Shown piece after piece: positions 1 through 9,770 of a DNA stretch of 64,000 nucleotides. Numbering within the stretch: position 1 is the stretch's first letter; every line of letters begins with the position of its first letter. Both the position numbers and the translations under genes were made by a program. The DNA is taken from contig JAKFGP010000027.1 in assembly GCA_021502835.1 (NCBI GenBank), positions 9,030 to 73,029 of the forward strand. Direction: 5' to 3'. Origin of the DNA: Streptomyces thinghirensis. GTDB taxonomy: Bacteria; Actinomycetota; Actinomycetia; Streptomycetales; Streptomycetaceae. Below the pieces are notes generated by a model, which was given only the letters and a program-made list of their open reading frames with translations, did no database searches and was not told where the DNA came from.

Positions 1-673
1 GGACCAGCGCGTACGCGGCGACGGACAGGACCGCGCCGAGCAGCCCCAGACCGGCGTGCGGCCGCAGCAGCGCCCAGGCACCGGCGCGGTGGCGGTACAG
101 GAAGTACGCCGGGAGGACCGTCCCCAGCACCGCCATCAGCCAGGCGATGTACCCGAGGGAGGACCCGGAGGCGCGTACGCCCAGTCCGTCGACGACCGTG
201 TACGCCGCGATGGTCGCCCCGGTCGCCAGGGCCGCGCCGATCGCCGCCCAGTCGGGCCGGCGCCCGCGCAGCCCCCACAGGGCGACGCCGGTCGGCCCCG
301 CGCAGGACACCAGGACGCCGCCGGTCGCCCAGCCGTCCGGCACCTCGTGCGCGAAGACGGCGGCGAGGACGGTGACCAGCAGCGGTGCGCTGCCGCGGGC
401 GATCGGGTAGGCCTGGCCGAAGTCGCCCAGCCGGAAGGACCGCATCAGCAGGGCGTAGTACGCGATGTGGATCGCGGCGGAGACGAGGAGGTACGGCCAC
501 GCGCCGGCCGCCGGGAACGCCGTGAACGGCAGCAGCGCGAGCCCGATGAGCATCCCGCCGCCCGAGATCAGCGCGAAGCCGGTCAGCTTGTCCGTGATCC
601 GGTGGGCGATGGCGTTCCAGCTCGCGTGGGTGACCGCGGCGAGCAGGACGGCGCCGGTGACCAGGGGTGTCAC
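1..673 (-). CDS. EamA/DMT-family transporter (C-terminus outside window)
   Basis: Integral membrane transporter of the drug/metabolite superfamily, substrate unknown. The reverse strand from a GTG at 673 reads VTPLVTGAVLLAAVTHASWN, with the HASWNA-type motif at the first helix that is usual for EamA proteins. It continues as alternating hydrophobic helices (for example MLIGLALLPF and LLVTVLAAVF) joined by short loops. The frame appears intact across the window, unlike most genes here. The start GTG overlaps the stop of the YbaK gene (GTGA), so the two are probably translated together. The gene runs off the left edge, so its length and C-terminus are unknown. Confidence 0.8.
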   Translation of the reverse strand, partial: MTPLVTGAVLLAAVTHASWNAIAHRITDKLTGFALISGGGMLIGLALLPFTAFPAAGAWPYLLVSAAIHIAYYALLMRSFRLGDFGQAYPIARGSAPLLVTVLAAVFAHEVPDGWATGGVLVSCAGPTGVALWGLRGRRPDWAAIGAALATGATIAAYTVVDGLGVRASGSSLGYIAWLMAVLGTVLPAYFLYRHRAGAWALLRPHAGLGLLGAVLSVAAYALV

Positions 674-1180
674 TCGGAGCGCTCGCGCACGTCCACGAGG
701 GTGGCGCCGGCGGTGGCGACGAGCTCCTTGGGTTCCATCGGGAAGACGGCGTACGGAGTGCCGGCGGCGGCCCAGACGACCTCGTGCGCGAGGAGGGAAC
801 GGTCGGCGAGTACCCGGGTCCTGCTCCGGTGCCCGAAGGGCGGCACGCCGCCGATGGCGTATCCGGTGGTCTCCCGTACGACGTCGGCCTTGGCCCGCGT
901 GACCTTTCCGGCGCCGAGCTCCTCCCGGACCCGCTCCAGGTCGACGCGTGAGGCGCCGTCCATGAGACCAGTACGGGCACGCCGTCGGCGGCGAAGATGA
1001 GCGACTTGCAGATCTGGCTCAGCTCGCACCCGATCGCGGCGGCGGCCTCGGCGGCGGTGCGGGTGGCCTCGGGAAGCGGCGGGCCCGTCCGGCCAGGTCA
1101 CCGAGGCCGAGTTCGCGCAGGGCTTCGGCGAATCGGGGGTGGGCGGCGGGGGTCGCGGAGGCGTCGTCGGTCGTCGTCAT
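670..1180 (-). CDS. YbaK/ProX-type aminoacyl-tRNA deacylase
   Basis: Small cytoplasmic editing protein of the YbaK family, which hydrolyses mischarged aminoacyl-tRNA. The start is the ATG at 1180 (MTTTDDASATPAAHPRF); the longer upstream reading lacks family sequence. Segments in three frames join into one protein: RFAEALRELGLGDLAG, then SQICKSLIFAADGVPV, then LMDGASRVDLERVREELGAG and GYAIGGVPPFGH, the characteristic Gly-rich core. The end is FPMEPKELVATAGATLVDV. Frame breaks lie near 1090 and 968. About 170 residues is normal for the family. The stop overlaps the EamA start. Confidence 0.85.
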
Positions 1181-1247
1181 GGACGGCACCGTAGCGGTAC
1201 GTGTAGCCGGCAGGCGACCGGGTTGGGGCGTCCTCGCGCGACAGGAA

Positions 1248-1288
1248 GCCGGTGAGGGCAGCCCCGTCCCCACGGAGCCCTCACCGGC
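1248..1288. terminator. Rho-independent terminator between convergent stretches
   Basis: A 12-bp perfect stem, GCCGGTGAGGGC pairing with GCCCTCACCGGC, closes a 17-base loop. It lies between the end of the MMPL gene (1318) and the start of the YbaK gene (1180), so it most likely ends the TetR-MMPL transcript. There is no long T run, as is common in Streptomyces. Confidence 0.7.
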
Positions 1289-1317
1289 TGGTCTGTCGTC
1301 CTGTCAGAGGTGGCGCG

Positions 1318-3556
1318 TCAGGTGCGTACCAGCTCCCGGTCCTCGTCGGGGCCCGAACCCCGCTCCTCGGCCGTGCGCAGGCCCTCGCCCTCGACGTCCA
1401 CGTTGGGCAGCGCGCGGTCCAGCCACTTCGGCAGCCACCAGGCCTTCTTGCCGAGCAGCGCGAGGACCGCCGGGACGATGGCCATGCGGACGACGAACGC
1501 GTCGAAGAAGACGGCGATCGCCAGGCCGAAGCCGATCATCTTGACCATCGACTCGCTGGAGCCGATGAAGCCCGCGAAGACCGCCATCATGATGACCGCC
1601 GCGGCCGTGACGACCCTCGCTCCGTGCCGGAAGCCGGTGACGACCGCCTGGTTGGGCTTCTCGCCGTGCACATAGGCCTCCCGCATGCGGGTGACCAGGA
1701 AGACCTCGTAGTCCATCGCCAGGCCGAAGACCACGCCGACCATGAAGATCGGCATCATCGACATGACCGGGCCGGTCTCCTCCACGCCCATCAGGCCGGA
1801 CAGCCAGCCCCACTGGAAGACCGCGACGACCGCGCCCAGCGCCGCCATGACGGAGAGCAGGAAGCCGAGGGCCGCCTTCAGCGGGACCAGGATCGAGCGG
1901 AAGACCACGATCAGGAGGAGGAAGGCCAGGCCGACGACCAGGACCAGGTACGGCAGCAGCGCGTCGTTCAGCTTCTCGCTGACGTCGATGTTCATCGCCG
2001 TCGAGCCGGTGACCAGGGTCTCCGCGCCGGTGTCGGCCTTGATGTCGCCGCCCGCGTCGCGGATGGCGTGCACCAGGTCCTCGGTCTGGACGGAGGACGG
2101 CTTGGAGTCCGGGATCACGGTGATGGTCGCGGTGTCGCCGCCCCTTGTTGGGCGCGGGCGGGGTGACCGCCACGACGTCCTCCAGGCCCTTGATCTCGTC
2201 GGAGACGTCGGTGAACACCTGCTTCAGGGCGTCGCTGCCCTTCGCGTCGACGACGACCATCAGCGGGCCGTTGAAGCCGGCCCGAAGCCCTCCGACAGGA
2301 GGTCGTACGCGCGGCGCTGGGTCGTGGAGGTCGGCTGGGAGCCGTCGTCGGGCAGGCCCAGTTCCAGGGGAGGCCGCGGGGATCGCGGCGGTCGAGGCCG
2401 ATGACGCCGAGGGAGCAGGACGGCCAGCGGGCGGCGGACGACGAAACTCGCCCAGCGGGTGCCCAGGTTGGCCTTGGCGGGCTTGCCGTCGGCCGCCGCG
2501 TCGTTCTTCTTGCCGGCGCCGCCCAGGAGCCTGCTCTTCGCACCGGTCGGCTTCACCCTGCGGCCGGCGTAGCCGAGCAGCGCGGGGACCATCGTGAGGG
2601 CGATCAGGACCGCGATGGCGACGGTGCCGGCCGCCGCGATGCCCATCTTGGTCAGCATCGGGATGTTGACGACCGCGAGGCCGACCAGGGCGATGACGAC
2701 CGTGAGGCCGGCGAAGACGACCGCCGAGCCGGCGGTGCCGACCGCCCGGCCCGCGGCCTCCTCGCGGTCACGTCCCTCGGCGAGTTCGGCGCGGTAGCGG
2801 GAGACGATGAACAGGGCGTAGTCGATGCCGACCGCGAGGCCGATCATCATCGCCAGGATGGAGGTGGTGGAGCCCAGTTCGAGTGCGCTTGCGAGGGCGG
2901 TGATCGACGAGACGCCGATGCCGACGCCGATCAGGGCCGTGAGCAGGGGCAGTCCGGCCGCGACCAGCGAGCCGAAGGTGATGACGAGGACGACGGCGGC
3001 GACCGCGATGCCGATGATCTCCGTGGCGCCGGTGTGCGGGACGGCCTGGAGCGCGTCACCGCCGACCTCCACGGTCAGCCCGGCGTCGCGCGCCTGCTGG
3101 GCGGCGTCCTCCAGGGGCGTCCTTGGTGGTGTCCGCCAGCTCCATGCCGGAGACGTCGTACCTCACGGACGCGTAGGCGATCGTGCCGTCCTTGCTGACG
3201 GCGTTGCCCGTGTACGGGTCGGCGACCGAGGCGACCTCGGAGCCGTCGGCGAGGTCGGCGACCGTCTTCTCGACGGTCGCCTTGTTGTCGGCGTCCGTCA
3301 TCGTCTCGCCGGACGGTGCCTTGAAGACGACGCGAGCGGTCGCCCCGTCGGCGCTGGTGCCGGGGAAGCGCTCTTCGAGCAGGTCGAAGGCCTTCTGGGC
3401 CTCGGTGCCCGGGATGGAGAAGGGGAGGTGGTGCCGGCGGGCGGGGCACTGGCCGCGCCGACGCCCCGCGAGGGTCAGCAGCGCCACCCATATCAGGGCG
3501 ACGAAGTGCCGTCGGCGGAAGGCGAGCCGGCCGAGTTTGTAGAGGAACGTGGCCAC
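1318..3556 (-). CDS. MMPL-family (RND) exporter
   Basis: Inner-membrane RND-type exporter of the MMPL family, presumably driven by proton motive force and moving lipids or drugs. The start ATG at 3556 gives MATFLYKLGRLAFRRRHFV, typical of actinobacterial MMPL proteins. A first periplasmic domain (FDLLEERFPGTSADGATARV) is followed by the helix cluster with GLAVGIDYALFIVSRYR, the conserved Asp-Tyr signature. The second half repeats the plan with GLAMDYEVFLVTRMREAY and ends KWLDRALPNVDVEGEG. The length of about 745 codons fits the family. At least four or five single-base shifts (near 3450, 3116, 2285, 2360 and 2145) split it. It follows its TetR gene on the same strand and is probably co-transcribed with it. 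Confidence 0.9.
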
Positions 3557-3653
3557 GAGGGCGTACTCCCGGTCAGGTCGTGGGAACTTCGGGGCAGGGG
3601 GATCGGCCCGACGACGTGAGCGGTTACGTCAGGTGGGGCTCAGGCGGTGTTGC

Positions 3654-4254
3654 TCAGGTGGTGGGGACGCCGAGGGCGGGGAGGATCACGGCGTCGATGT
3701 AGGAGGTGAGGAAAGCCCGGGTCGGTGGCTGGTCCTCGAGCAGCGTGCGGGTGGCGAAAGCACCGACCAGCATGGGCACGAGGAAGTCCAGTGCCGGGCA
3801 GTCCGCTCTGATCTCGCCCCGGTCGACGGCGCGTTGCAGCAGGTGCCGGAACTCCGCCATCTCCGGTTCGACGAGTTGGTCCCGGAAAGCTTGGCGCAGG
3901 TCCGGGTTCTGGTGGAGCGCCATGGCCACGCCGCGCATCAGCGCGGAGTTCTGGGCCATGGTGCAGTCGTCCTCGCGGGCCATCAGGGCGTGCAGGTCGC
4001 CGCGCAGCAAGCCGGTGTCGACGTCGCCGATCTCACCGGGCTTGTTGTGCCGCATGGCCTTTGACGACCAGCTCGGGCTTCCCGCCCCACTGGCGGTAGA
4101 GCGTCGCCTTGCTGGACCGGGTGCGGGCCGCCACGGCGTCCATGGTGAGGGCGTCGTAGCCGACTTCCCGGAGCAGGTCGAGCACGGCCTCGTACAGCTC
4201 GGCCTCGCGCTCGGGAGTGATCCGACTGCGGCGCGCGGTGGCTGCTTCGGTCAT
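3654..4254 (-). CDS. TetR-family regulator of the MMPL exporter
   Basis: One-component repressor. The start ATG at 4254 (MTEAATARRSRITPEREAEL) leads into a TetR helix-turn-helix: AVLDLLREVGYDALTMDAVA then TRSSKATLYRQWGGKPELV. The ligand-binding half (ALMRGVAMALHQNPDLRQAF ... FLVPMLVGAFATRTLLED) continues in another frame. The break is near 4062, where an extra T follows GCC. The gene sits about 100 bp upstream of the MMPL gene on the same strand. Two matching palindromes lie just upstream, suggesting autoregulation together with the exporter. Confidence 0.88.
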
Positions 4255-4285
4255 CTCGCTCACCCCTCTCCGTCCACTCCGTCTG

Positions 4286-4347
4286 AACGACACCGTTTCG
4301 TACACACCCAAGGTACCCCACCCCTAGCGAAACGAAACGGTTTCGTT
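4286..4347 (-). promoter_or_regulatory. Paired TetR operator-like palindromes
   Basis: A perfect palindrome, AACGAAAC-G-GTTTCGTT, at 4331-4347 has a related imperfect copy (AACGACACCGTTTCGTA) at 4286-4302. Both lie between the TetR start codon (4254) and the upstream TnpB element, where the regulator's promoter must be. Two similar 17-bp sites 45 bp apart (about four helical turns) are what a TetR dimer pair would need. That this regulator binds them is inferred. Confidence 0.65.
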
Positions 4348-4530
4348 CGTGTTCTGGGTCACTCTATGCATGCGAGGCGGCTCCGATGGCCCGAACGCGT
4401 GTGCCAATAGTCGCCGGTCGGGGTGATGACTGCGAGATCGTGGGGTGTTCGTGCGACTGCCGTACGTATGGTCCTTCGCAGGGTTCGGGGCGGCGGCAGA
4501 GTGTCCTGGCCGGGCCGTGGAGGGGGCGGG

Positions 4531-5750
4531 ATGGCGCAGGTGGGGGCGGGTGAGGGAGGCGGTCATGCCCGGTATACGTACCGGTTGCGTGTGTCGTCCG
4601 CTGCCCGCACCGCGCTGGGGGCGGAGTGGGACCGGTGCCGTTGGGTGTGGAACGAGTGCGTCGCCAAGTCCAGGGCCGTACATCTGCGCAATACGTCCAC
4701 CGACGAGAAGGCCACGTGCGGCCCGGCCCAGCTCGACAGGATGCTGACCGAGTCCCGCGCCCGTACACCGTGGCTGCGGGAAGGCTCCTCGGTTCCCCAG
4801 CAGCAGGTCATCCGCGACTTCGGCCGCTCCCGGGCCAAGGCGCACAAGGACATCACAGCGCGCCTGCCCATGGCGCGCCGGGCCGGGATGCCGAAGTGGA
4901 AGGCCAAGCGTGATGCGCTGCCGACCCTCAACTACACGAAGCGCGGGTTCCGGCTGAGGGACGGCCGGCTGCACCTGGCGGGCGACGTCGTCCTGACGGT
5001 GATGTGGTCGCGGGAGCTGCCGGGTGAGCCGTCCTCGGTGCGCGTGTGCCAGGACAGCCTCGGACACTGGTACTGCTCGTTCGTCGTCCCCGCCCAACTC
5101 CAACCGCTGGCTGAGACCGGCCGTGTCCTCGGTGTCGACTGGGGGGTGCGGGAGACCGCGACCACCACGTCCGACGCCCACGACCTGCCGCACCCCGGGC
5201 ACGGCGGGAAGGCCCGGGCGAAGCTGGCCCGGTACGACCGGATGATGGCCCGCCGCAGACCGAAAAGGGCCATCCGGCTCGAAGGGCTACCACGCGGCGA
5301 AGAGGCTGGCGGGCGAAGCACCACAAGAAGGTCGCCAGACAGCGTGCTGACACCGGCCGCAAGTGGGCGAAGAAGGTCGTCCTCGACCACGATGCCATCG
5401 CGGTCGAGGACTTCCGCCCGAAGTTTCTGGCCAAGTCCACGATGGCTCGCAAGGCTGCGGACGCCGCCATCGGCGCCACCAAGGCCGCCCTGATCGAGAT
5501 GGGACGCAAGCACGGGCGGGACATCCGCCTGGTCCATCCCGCGTACACCACGATGGACTGCGCCCAGTGCGGAGCGAGAGCCAAGCACGCACTGCCGCTG
5601 GGTGAACGCACCTACACCTGCACCGCCTGCGGAACCGCGTCCCCACGGGACAAGAACTCCGCACGCGTCATGCTCGTCCGGGCTGGTCTCAACCCGGCTG
5701 GCGCCGATGGCGCAAGACCTCCTGGAGCGCTGCTCCAGGAGGCAGCCTGA
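4531..5750 (+). CDS. tnpB: TnpB RNA-guided nuclease (IS1341 family)
   Basis: TnpB is a miniature RuvC nuclease guided by an omega RNA. The N-terminal part RYTYRLRVSSAARTALGAEW resembles Streptomyces TnpB proteins. Catalytic residues are visible: Asp in GRVLGVDWGVRETATT, Glu in AIAVEDFRPKF and Asp in SPRDKNSARVM. The zinc ribbon is CAQC ... CTAC, about 18 residues apart. One frame break lies near 5280, after KRAIRLEG; downstream the frame resumes with KKVVLDHDAIAVEDF. All three acidic residues survive, so the real gene is probably intact. The ATG at 4531 (MAQVGAGEGG) is my choice; an in-frame ATG at 4423 would add 36 residues without family similarity. Confidence 0.85.
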
Positions 5751-5791
5751 GCCAGAAATCCCCTCCCCCTTTAGGGAGGGGGAGGATTCAA
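5751..5791 (+). ncRNA. 3' part of a candidate omega RNA / element right end
   Basis: Directly after the tnpB stop, CCCCTCCC (5760-5767) pairs with GGGAGGGG (5774-5781) around a six-base loop, followed by GGAGGATTCAA. In characterised IS605-group elements the guide RNA overlaps the 3' end of tnpB and runs through this hairpin into flanking DNA, so the guide would begin at about 5792. The 5' limit of the RNA cannot be read from sequence alone. Confidence 0.55.
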
Positions 5792-5862
5792 GGTTGTCGG
5801 TTACTCCGCAAGTGCCGACGGGAACGCGGGTCGAGTTGCCGGGGTCCGGCCCCGGGCAAAGC

Positions 5863-8800
5863 ATGGGGTGGGTGAGTTATCTGCGCCTTCCACACCTCGA
5901 GTGGCGACCAGCTGTGCTTCGTGGCCGAGGACGACCTCTGGCTCGCGAACCTCGACGGTCCGGGCCGTGCCTGGCGGCTCACCGTCGACCGCACCAAGGC
6001 CGGCCACCCGCGCTTCTCGCCCGACGGCCGCCACATCGCCTACACCAGCTGGCGCAGTCTGTCGCCGGAGGTCCACCTCGTGCCGGTGGACGGCAGGTCC
6101 CGGACGGCAGCTCACCCACTGGGGCGGCTTCGACACCCGGGTCTGCGGCTGGTCCCCGCCCGAGCCCGACGGCCACGCGGCCATCCTCGCCGTCGCCTCG
6201 CACGGCGAGCCCTTCTCCCATCTGACCTGGGCCTACAAGGTCACCCCCCGACGGCGACCCCGGCCGCAAGCTCCCCTGGGGGCCGGTCACCGACATCCAG
6301 GCCGCCGACCTGGACGGGGAACGCAGGACGCTCCTGCTCACCGGCACCCCGCCGCACGAACCCGCCGCCTGGAAGCGCTACCGGGGCGGCGCCACCGGCC
6401 GGCTCTGGCTGCACGGGCGACGGCTCCTGCCCGACCTCCAGGGCCATCTGCACTCCCCCATGTTCGTCGGCGGCCGGATCGCCTTCCTCTCCGACCACGA
6501 GGGCGTCGGCAACCTCTACTCCTGCGCCCATGACGGCTCCGACCTGCGCCGCCACACCGACCACGACGCCTGCTACGCCCGGCACGCCGCGAGCGACGGC
6601 GACCGCGTGGTGTACCGGTGCGCGGGCGACTACCGTGGATCGTCGACGACCTGGCGCCCGGCTCGGTGCCGCGCCGGCTCGACGTCCGGCTGAGCGGGCC
6701 GCGCGCGGGACGGCGTACGTACCAGGTGCCCGCCGCGCAGCATGTGGGCGGCGTGTCCGTCGACGGAGACGGGCCGCGCGAGCGCCGTCGTCGTACGCGG
6801 GCAGCTTCTCTGGCTCCACCCACCGTGACGGCCCGGCCCGCACCCTCGCCGACACTCCGGGGGTACGGGTGCGGCTGCCGGAGATGCTCGGGGCAGAGCG
6901 GGCGGATCGCGTACGTGACGGACGCGGAGGGCGAGGACGCCCGTCAGAGATCGCCCACCTGCCGCGCGCGACCGGGGGCCGCGCGCCCAGGCGGCTCGCC
7001 TCCGGGAGGCTGGGCCGGGTCCTGGAGCTGGTCTCGGACCCGGCGGGCGAGCGCAACTCGCCATCGCCTCGCACGACGGCCGGCTCCTGCTGCTCGACGT
7101 CTCGGAGGAGGACGCGGAGGTGGCCCGGGCGCTGGGCGCGGTGACGCGAGGGACGCCGGGGACGCGAGGGACACGGAGGGTTCGGCGGAGGCGGCGGACA
7201 CGGTCGGCCGACACCGACACCGACACCGACACCTGGCACCGGCACCGGCACCGGCACCATCGCCGACAGCGACAGCGACAGCGACAGCGGCACCGACAGC
7301 GGCACGGTGGGCGCCCCCAGCCTCACCGGTTCCGCCGGAGGCCTACCGTCACCGAGCTGATCCGGTCCGTCAACGGCCCCGTGACGACCTCGCCTTCTCC
7401 CCGGACGGGACCTGGCTCACCTGGTCGCACCCGGGCATCGGACGCTCGCTGCGCCGGATCAAGATGGCCCGGATCAACAGGGCAGAACGGACAGAGCGCG
7501 CAGGAGGGCCCGCTCGTCGTCGACGTGACCGACGGCCGCTTCGAGGACGAGAACCCGGTGTTCACCCGGGACGGCCGCTATCTCGCCTTCCTGTCCTGGC
7601 GCGGCTTCGACCCGGTGTACGACGTGCACACCGGCGACCTGTCCTTCCCCGCTGGGCTGCCGCCCCTACCTGGTACCGCTGTCCTCCGCGACCCCTCCTC
7701 CTTCGCGCTGAACCCGGAGGGCCGTCCCGCCGCCGGGGGGCTGGACCCGCTGGAGGACGAGCCCGGCGAGGGCGGCGCGGTGACCGTCGAGGTGGAGGGG
7801 CTGGCGAACCCAGGTCACCCCGTTCCCGGTCACCGCGTCCAAGTACTCGGCCGCTGCACCCGGTCGCGGGCGGCGGCCTGGTCTGGCTGCGCTGGCCCAT
7901 CTCCGGCGCGCTCGGCGAGACCTTCGCCAAACCGGCAGACCCGAGCGGGCGGCCCACCCTCGAGCACTTCAACCTCGCCAAGGCGAAGAAGTCCGAACTG
8001 GTCGACCACCTCGACTGGTTCCGGGTCAGCGGCGACGGCACCCGCCTGGTCGTGCTCGACGAGGGGCGACCTGCGCGCCGTACCGGCGACCGAGATGGGC
8101 GACGGCGACTCGACCACCTGGATCGACCTGCGCCGCATCCTGCACGAGGTCGACCCGGCCGCCGAGTGGCGCCAGGCGTACGACGAGGCGGGCCGCCTGA
8201 TCCGCGCCTACTTCCTGGGACCCCGGCATGTGCGGCATCGACTGGGACGCGGTGCTGGACCAGTACCGGCCGCTGCTCGAACGGGTCGCCTCCCCGACGA
8301 GTTCGCCGACCTGCTCCGCGAGGTGCTCGGTGAACTCGGCACCTCGCACGCCGTACGTCGCCGCCGCCCGGCGCAACGAGGGTCCAGCCCACTACCAGCG
8401 CTGGCAGGGCCTGCTCGGCGCCAACTTCGTGTGCCGGGACGGCTACTGGGTGGTCAAGCGCATCCCCTGCCCGGCGACTCCTCCGACTCCAAGGCCCGCT
8501 CCCCGCTGGCCGGCACCGGCATCCGCGAGGGGCGGCGCTGACCCACGTGGACGGCCGCCCGGTGGATCCGGTGGCGGGCCCGTACCGCTGCTGGCGGGAG
8601 CGGGCGGTACGACGGTGGAGGCTCACCTTCACGCCGGGCGAGGGCGGCCCTGGACCGGCCCGCCGGGTCGCCGTCGTACCGCTCGTCGACGAACGGCCGC
8701 TGCGCTACCAGGACTGGGTGGCCAAACGCCGCGAGGTGGTACGGGAGTTGAGCGGCGGACGGTGCGGCTACCTGCACATCCCCGACATGGGCGGCTCCGG

Positions 8801-9387
8801 CTGGGCGCAGTTCAACCGCGACCTGCGCATGGAGGTGTCCCGGCCCGCGCTGATCGTGGACGTGCGCGGCAACGCGGGCGGGCACATCAGCGAACTCGTC
8901 ATCGAGAAACTGACCCGCACCATCCTCGGCTGGGACCTGACGCGGGACGCGCAGCCGGTGTCGTACACCTCCAACGCCCCGCGCGGGCCGTCGTGGCGGT
9001 CGCGGACGAGGCGACGTCCTCCGACGGCGACATGATCACGGCCGCGTTCAAACTGCTGCGCCTCGGCCCGGTGGTCGGGCAGCGCACCTGGGGAGGCGTG
9101 GTCGGCATGACCGGCCGGCACCGCCTCGGCGACGGCACGGTGATCACGGTGCCGATGAACGCGGCCTGGTTCGACGCGTACGGCTGGTCCGTGGAGAACT
9201 ACGGCGTCGCCCCCGACGTCGAGGCGCTGCGCACACCACTGGACTGGGCCGGAGGGCCGCTACCCGGTACTGGACGGGGGCGGTCCGGCTGGCACCGGAG
9301 CTGCTGGAGACCAACCCGCCCGCCACGCCGCCCGGTTACGACGACGTGCCCGACCGGTCGCGGCCGCCGCTGCCGCCCCGGGGGTGA
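5863..9387 (+). CDS. Tricorn-type protease (PD40 propeller, PDZ, S41-like)
   Basis: Large cytosolic peptidase related to archaeal tricorn. The start is ATG 5863 or GTG 5872 (VSYLRLPHL). N-terminal WD40-like repeats include WLANLDGPGRAWRLTVDRTK, GHPRFSPDGRHIAYTSWRS and RIAFLSDHEGVGNLYS. A second propeller has DDLAFSPDGTWLTWSHPG and FTRDGRYLAFLSWRGFDPVY. The core domain gives LGTSHA and a PDZ-like stretch. The C-terminal S41-like part shows GYLHIPDMGGSGWAQFNRDL, then SSDGDMITAAF, with the nucleophile Ser, and WGGVVGM. At least eight frame breaks occur. A low-complexity hexamer tract (7210-7306) lies between the propellers. About 1,170 codons matches Streptomyces relatives. Confidence 0.85.
7210..7306 (+). 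repeat. Hexanucleotide simple-sequence tract inside the tricorn gene
   Basis: Four copies of GACACC (7210-7233), four of GGCACC (7235-7258) and four of GACAGC (7265-7288) follow one another, then mixed units to 7306. All have period six, so length changes by whole units would keep the frame and only alter a hydrophilic linker between the two propeller domains. Confidence 0.85.
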
Positions 9388-9413
9388 CCCGGGAGCGAGC
9401 CCGGGGCAGGCGA

Positions 9414-9448
9414 AAGGGCGCCTCCGCGTGTGCGGTGGGCGCCCCCTT
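9414..9448. terminator. Bidirectional terminator between convergent genes
   Basis: AAGGGCGCC pairs with GGGCGCCCCCTT across a short CCGC/GCGG-containing loop. It lies between the tricorn stop (9387) and the stop of the small protein on the other strand (9467), where a shared terminator is expected. Confidence 0.65.
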
Positions 9449-9466
9449 CGACTCAGCGGCGGCGCG

Positions 9467-9684
9467 TCAGGCGTCGTAGCTCTCCTCGAACCGCTCGTCC
9501 GCGTCACGGCGGCGCGTGGCGGGGCTCGCGCTCCTCCGCGTCCCGGCGGCGCGACGGGTCCATCTCGTCCTCGTCACGACGGCGGTCGCGGTTCGGGAAC
9601 TGCTCCCTGGCCTGGTCGGCCCGCTGCTTGCCCTGCTGCTGCATGCGCTCTGGCCTTGTCCTGGAACTGGTCCTTCATACCCAT
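9467..9684 (-). CDS. Small highly charged conserved protein
   Basis: No function can be assigned. After correcting two single-base breaks, the frames join into about 70 residues: MGMKDQFQDKA, a Gln-rich stretch (RMQQQGKQRADQAREQF), then alternating Arg/Asp/Glu (DRRRDEDEMDPSRRRDAEER) ending DERFEESYDA. It has no signal or membrane segment and probably forms a helix or coil. The start ATG at 9684 has a good ribosome-binding site (AGGAGTG) upstream. Small proteins of this composition are common hypotheticals in streptomycetes. Confidence 0.6.
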
Positions 9685-9770
9685 GTGGGTTCACTCCTGT
9701 GATGTTCGGGCCCGGCCGGATCGGCCTGGCTCGATCAGATTCACATGGGCCGTGACCGTGCGCATGTCGA

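Larger units (their letters stand above)
4531..5791 (+). mobile_element. IS605/IS1341-type element carrying only TnpB
   Basis: The element contains a TnpB gene but no TnpA (Y1 transposase) nearby. Its right end is a hairpin at 5760-5781 followed by GGAGGATTCAA, a sequence typical of the right end of this group. The left boundary could not be located: it must lie between the TetR operators (4347) and the tnpB start. The insertion sits in the intergenic space between the TetR-MMPL promoter and the tricorn gene and appears to disrupt neither. Confidence 0.75.

Noticed and set aside
56..1000. Long Arg/Gly-rich open frames antisense to real genes, here and throughout
   Set aside because: High GC makes long stop-free frames on the opposite strand; they have no conserved motifs, biased composition and overlap better-supported genes.
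4568..4586. CCGGTATACGTACCGG near-palindrome as TnpB left end
   Set aside because: It lies within the likely coding region of tnpB and is not a match to the right-end hairpin, so it gives no boundary.
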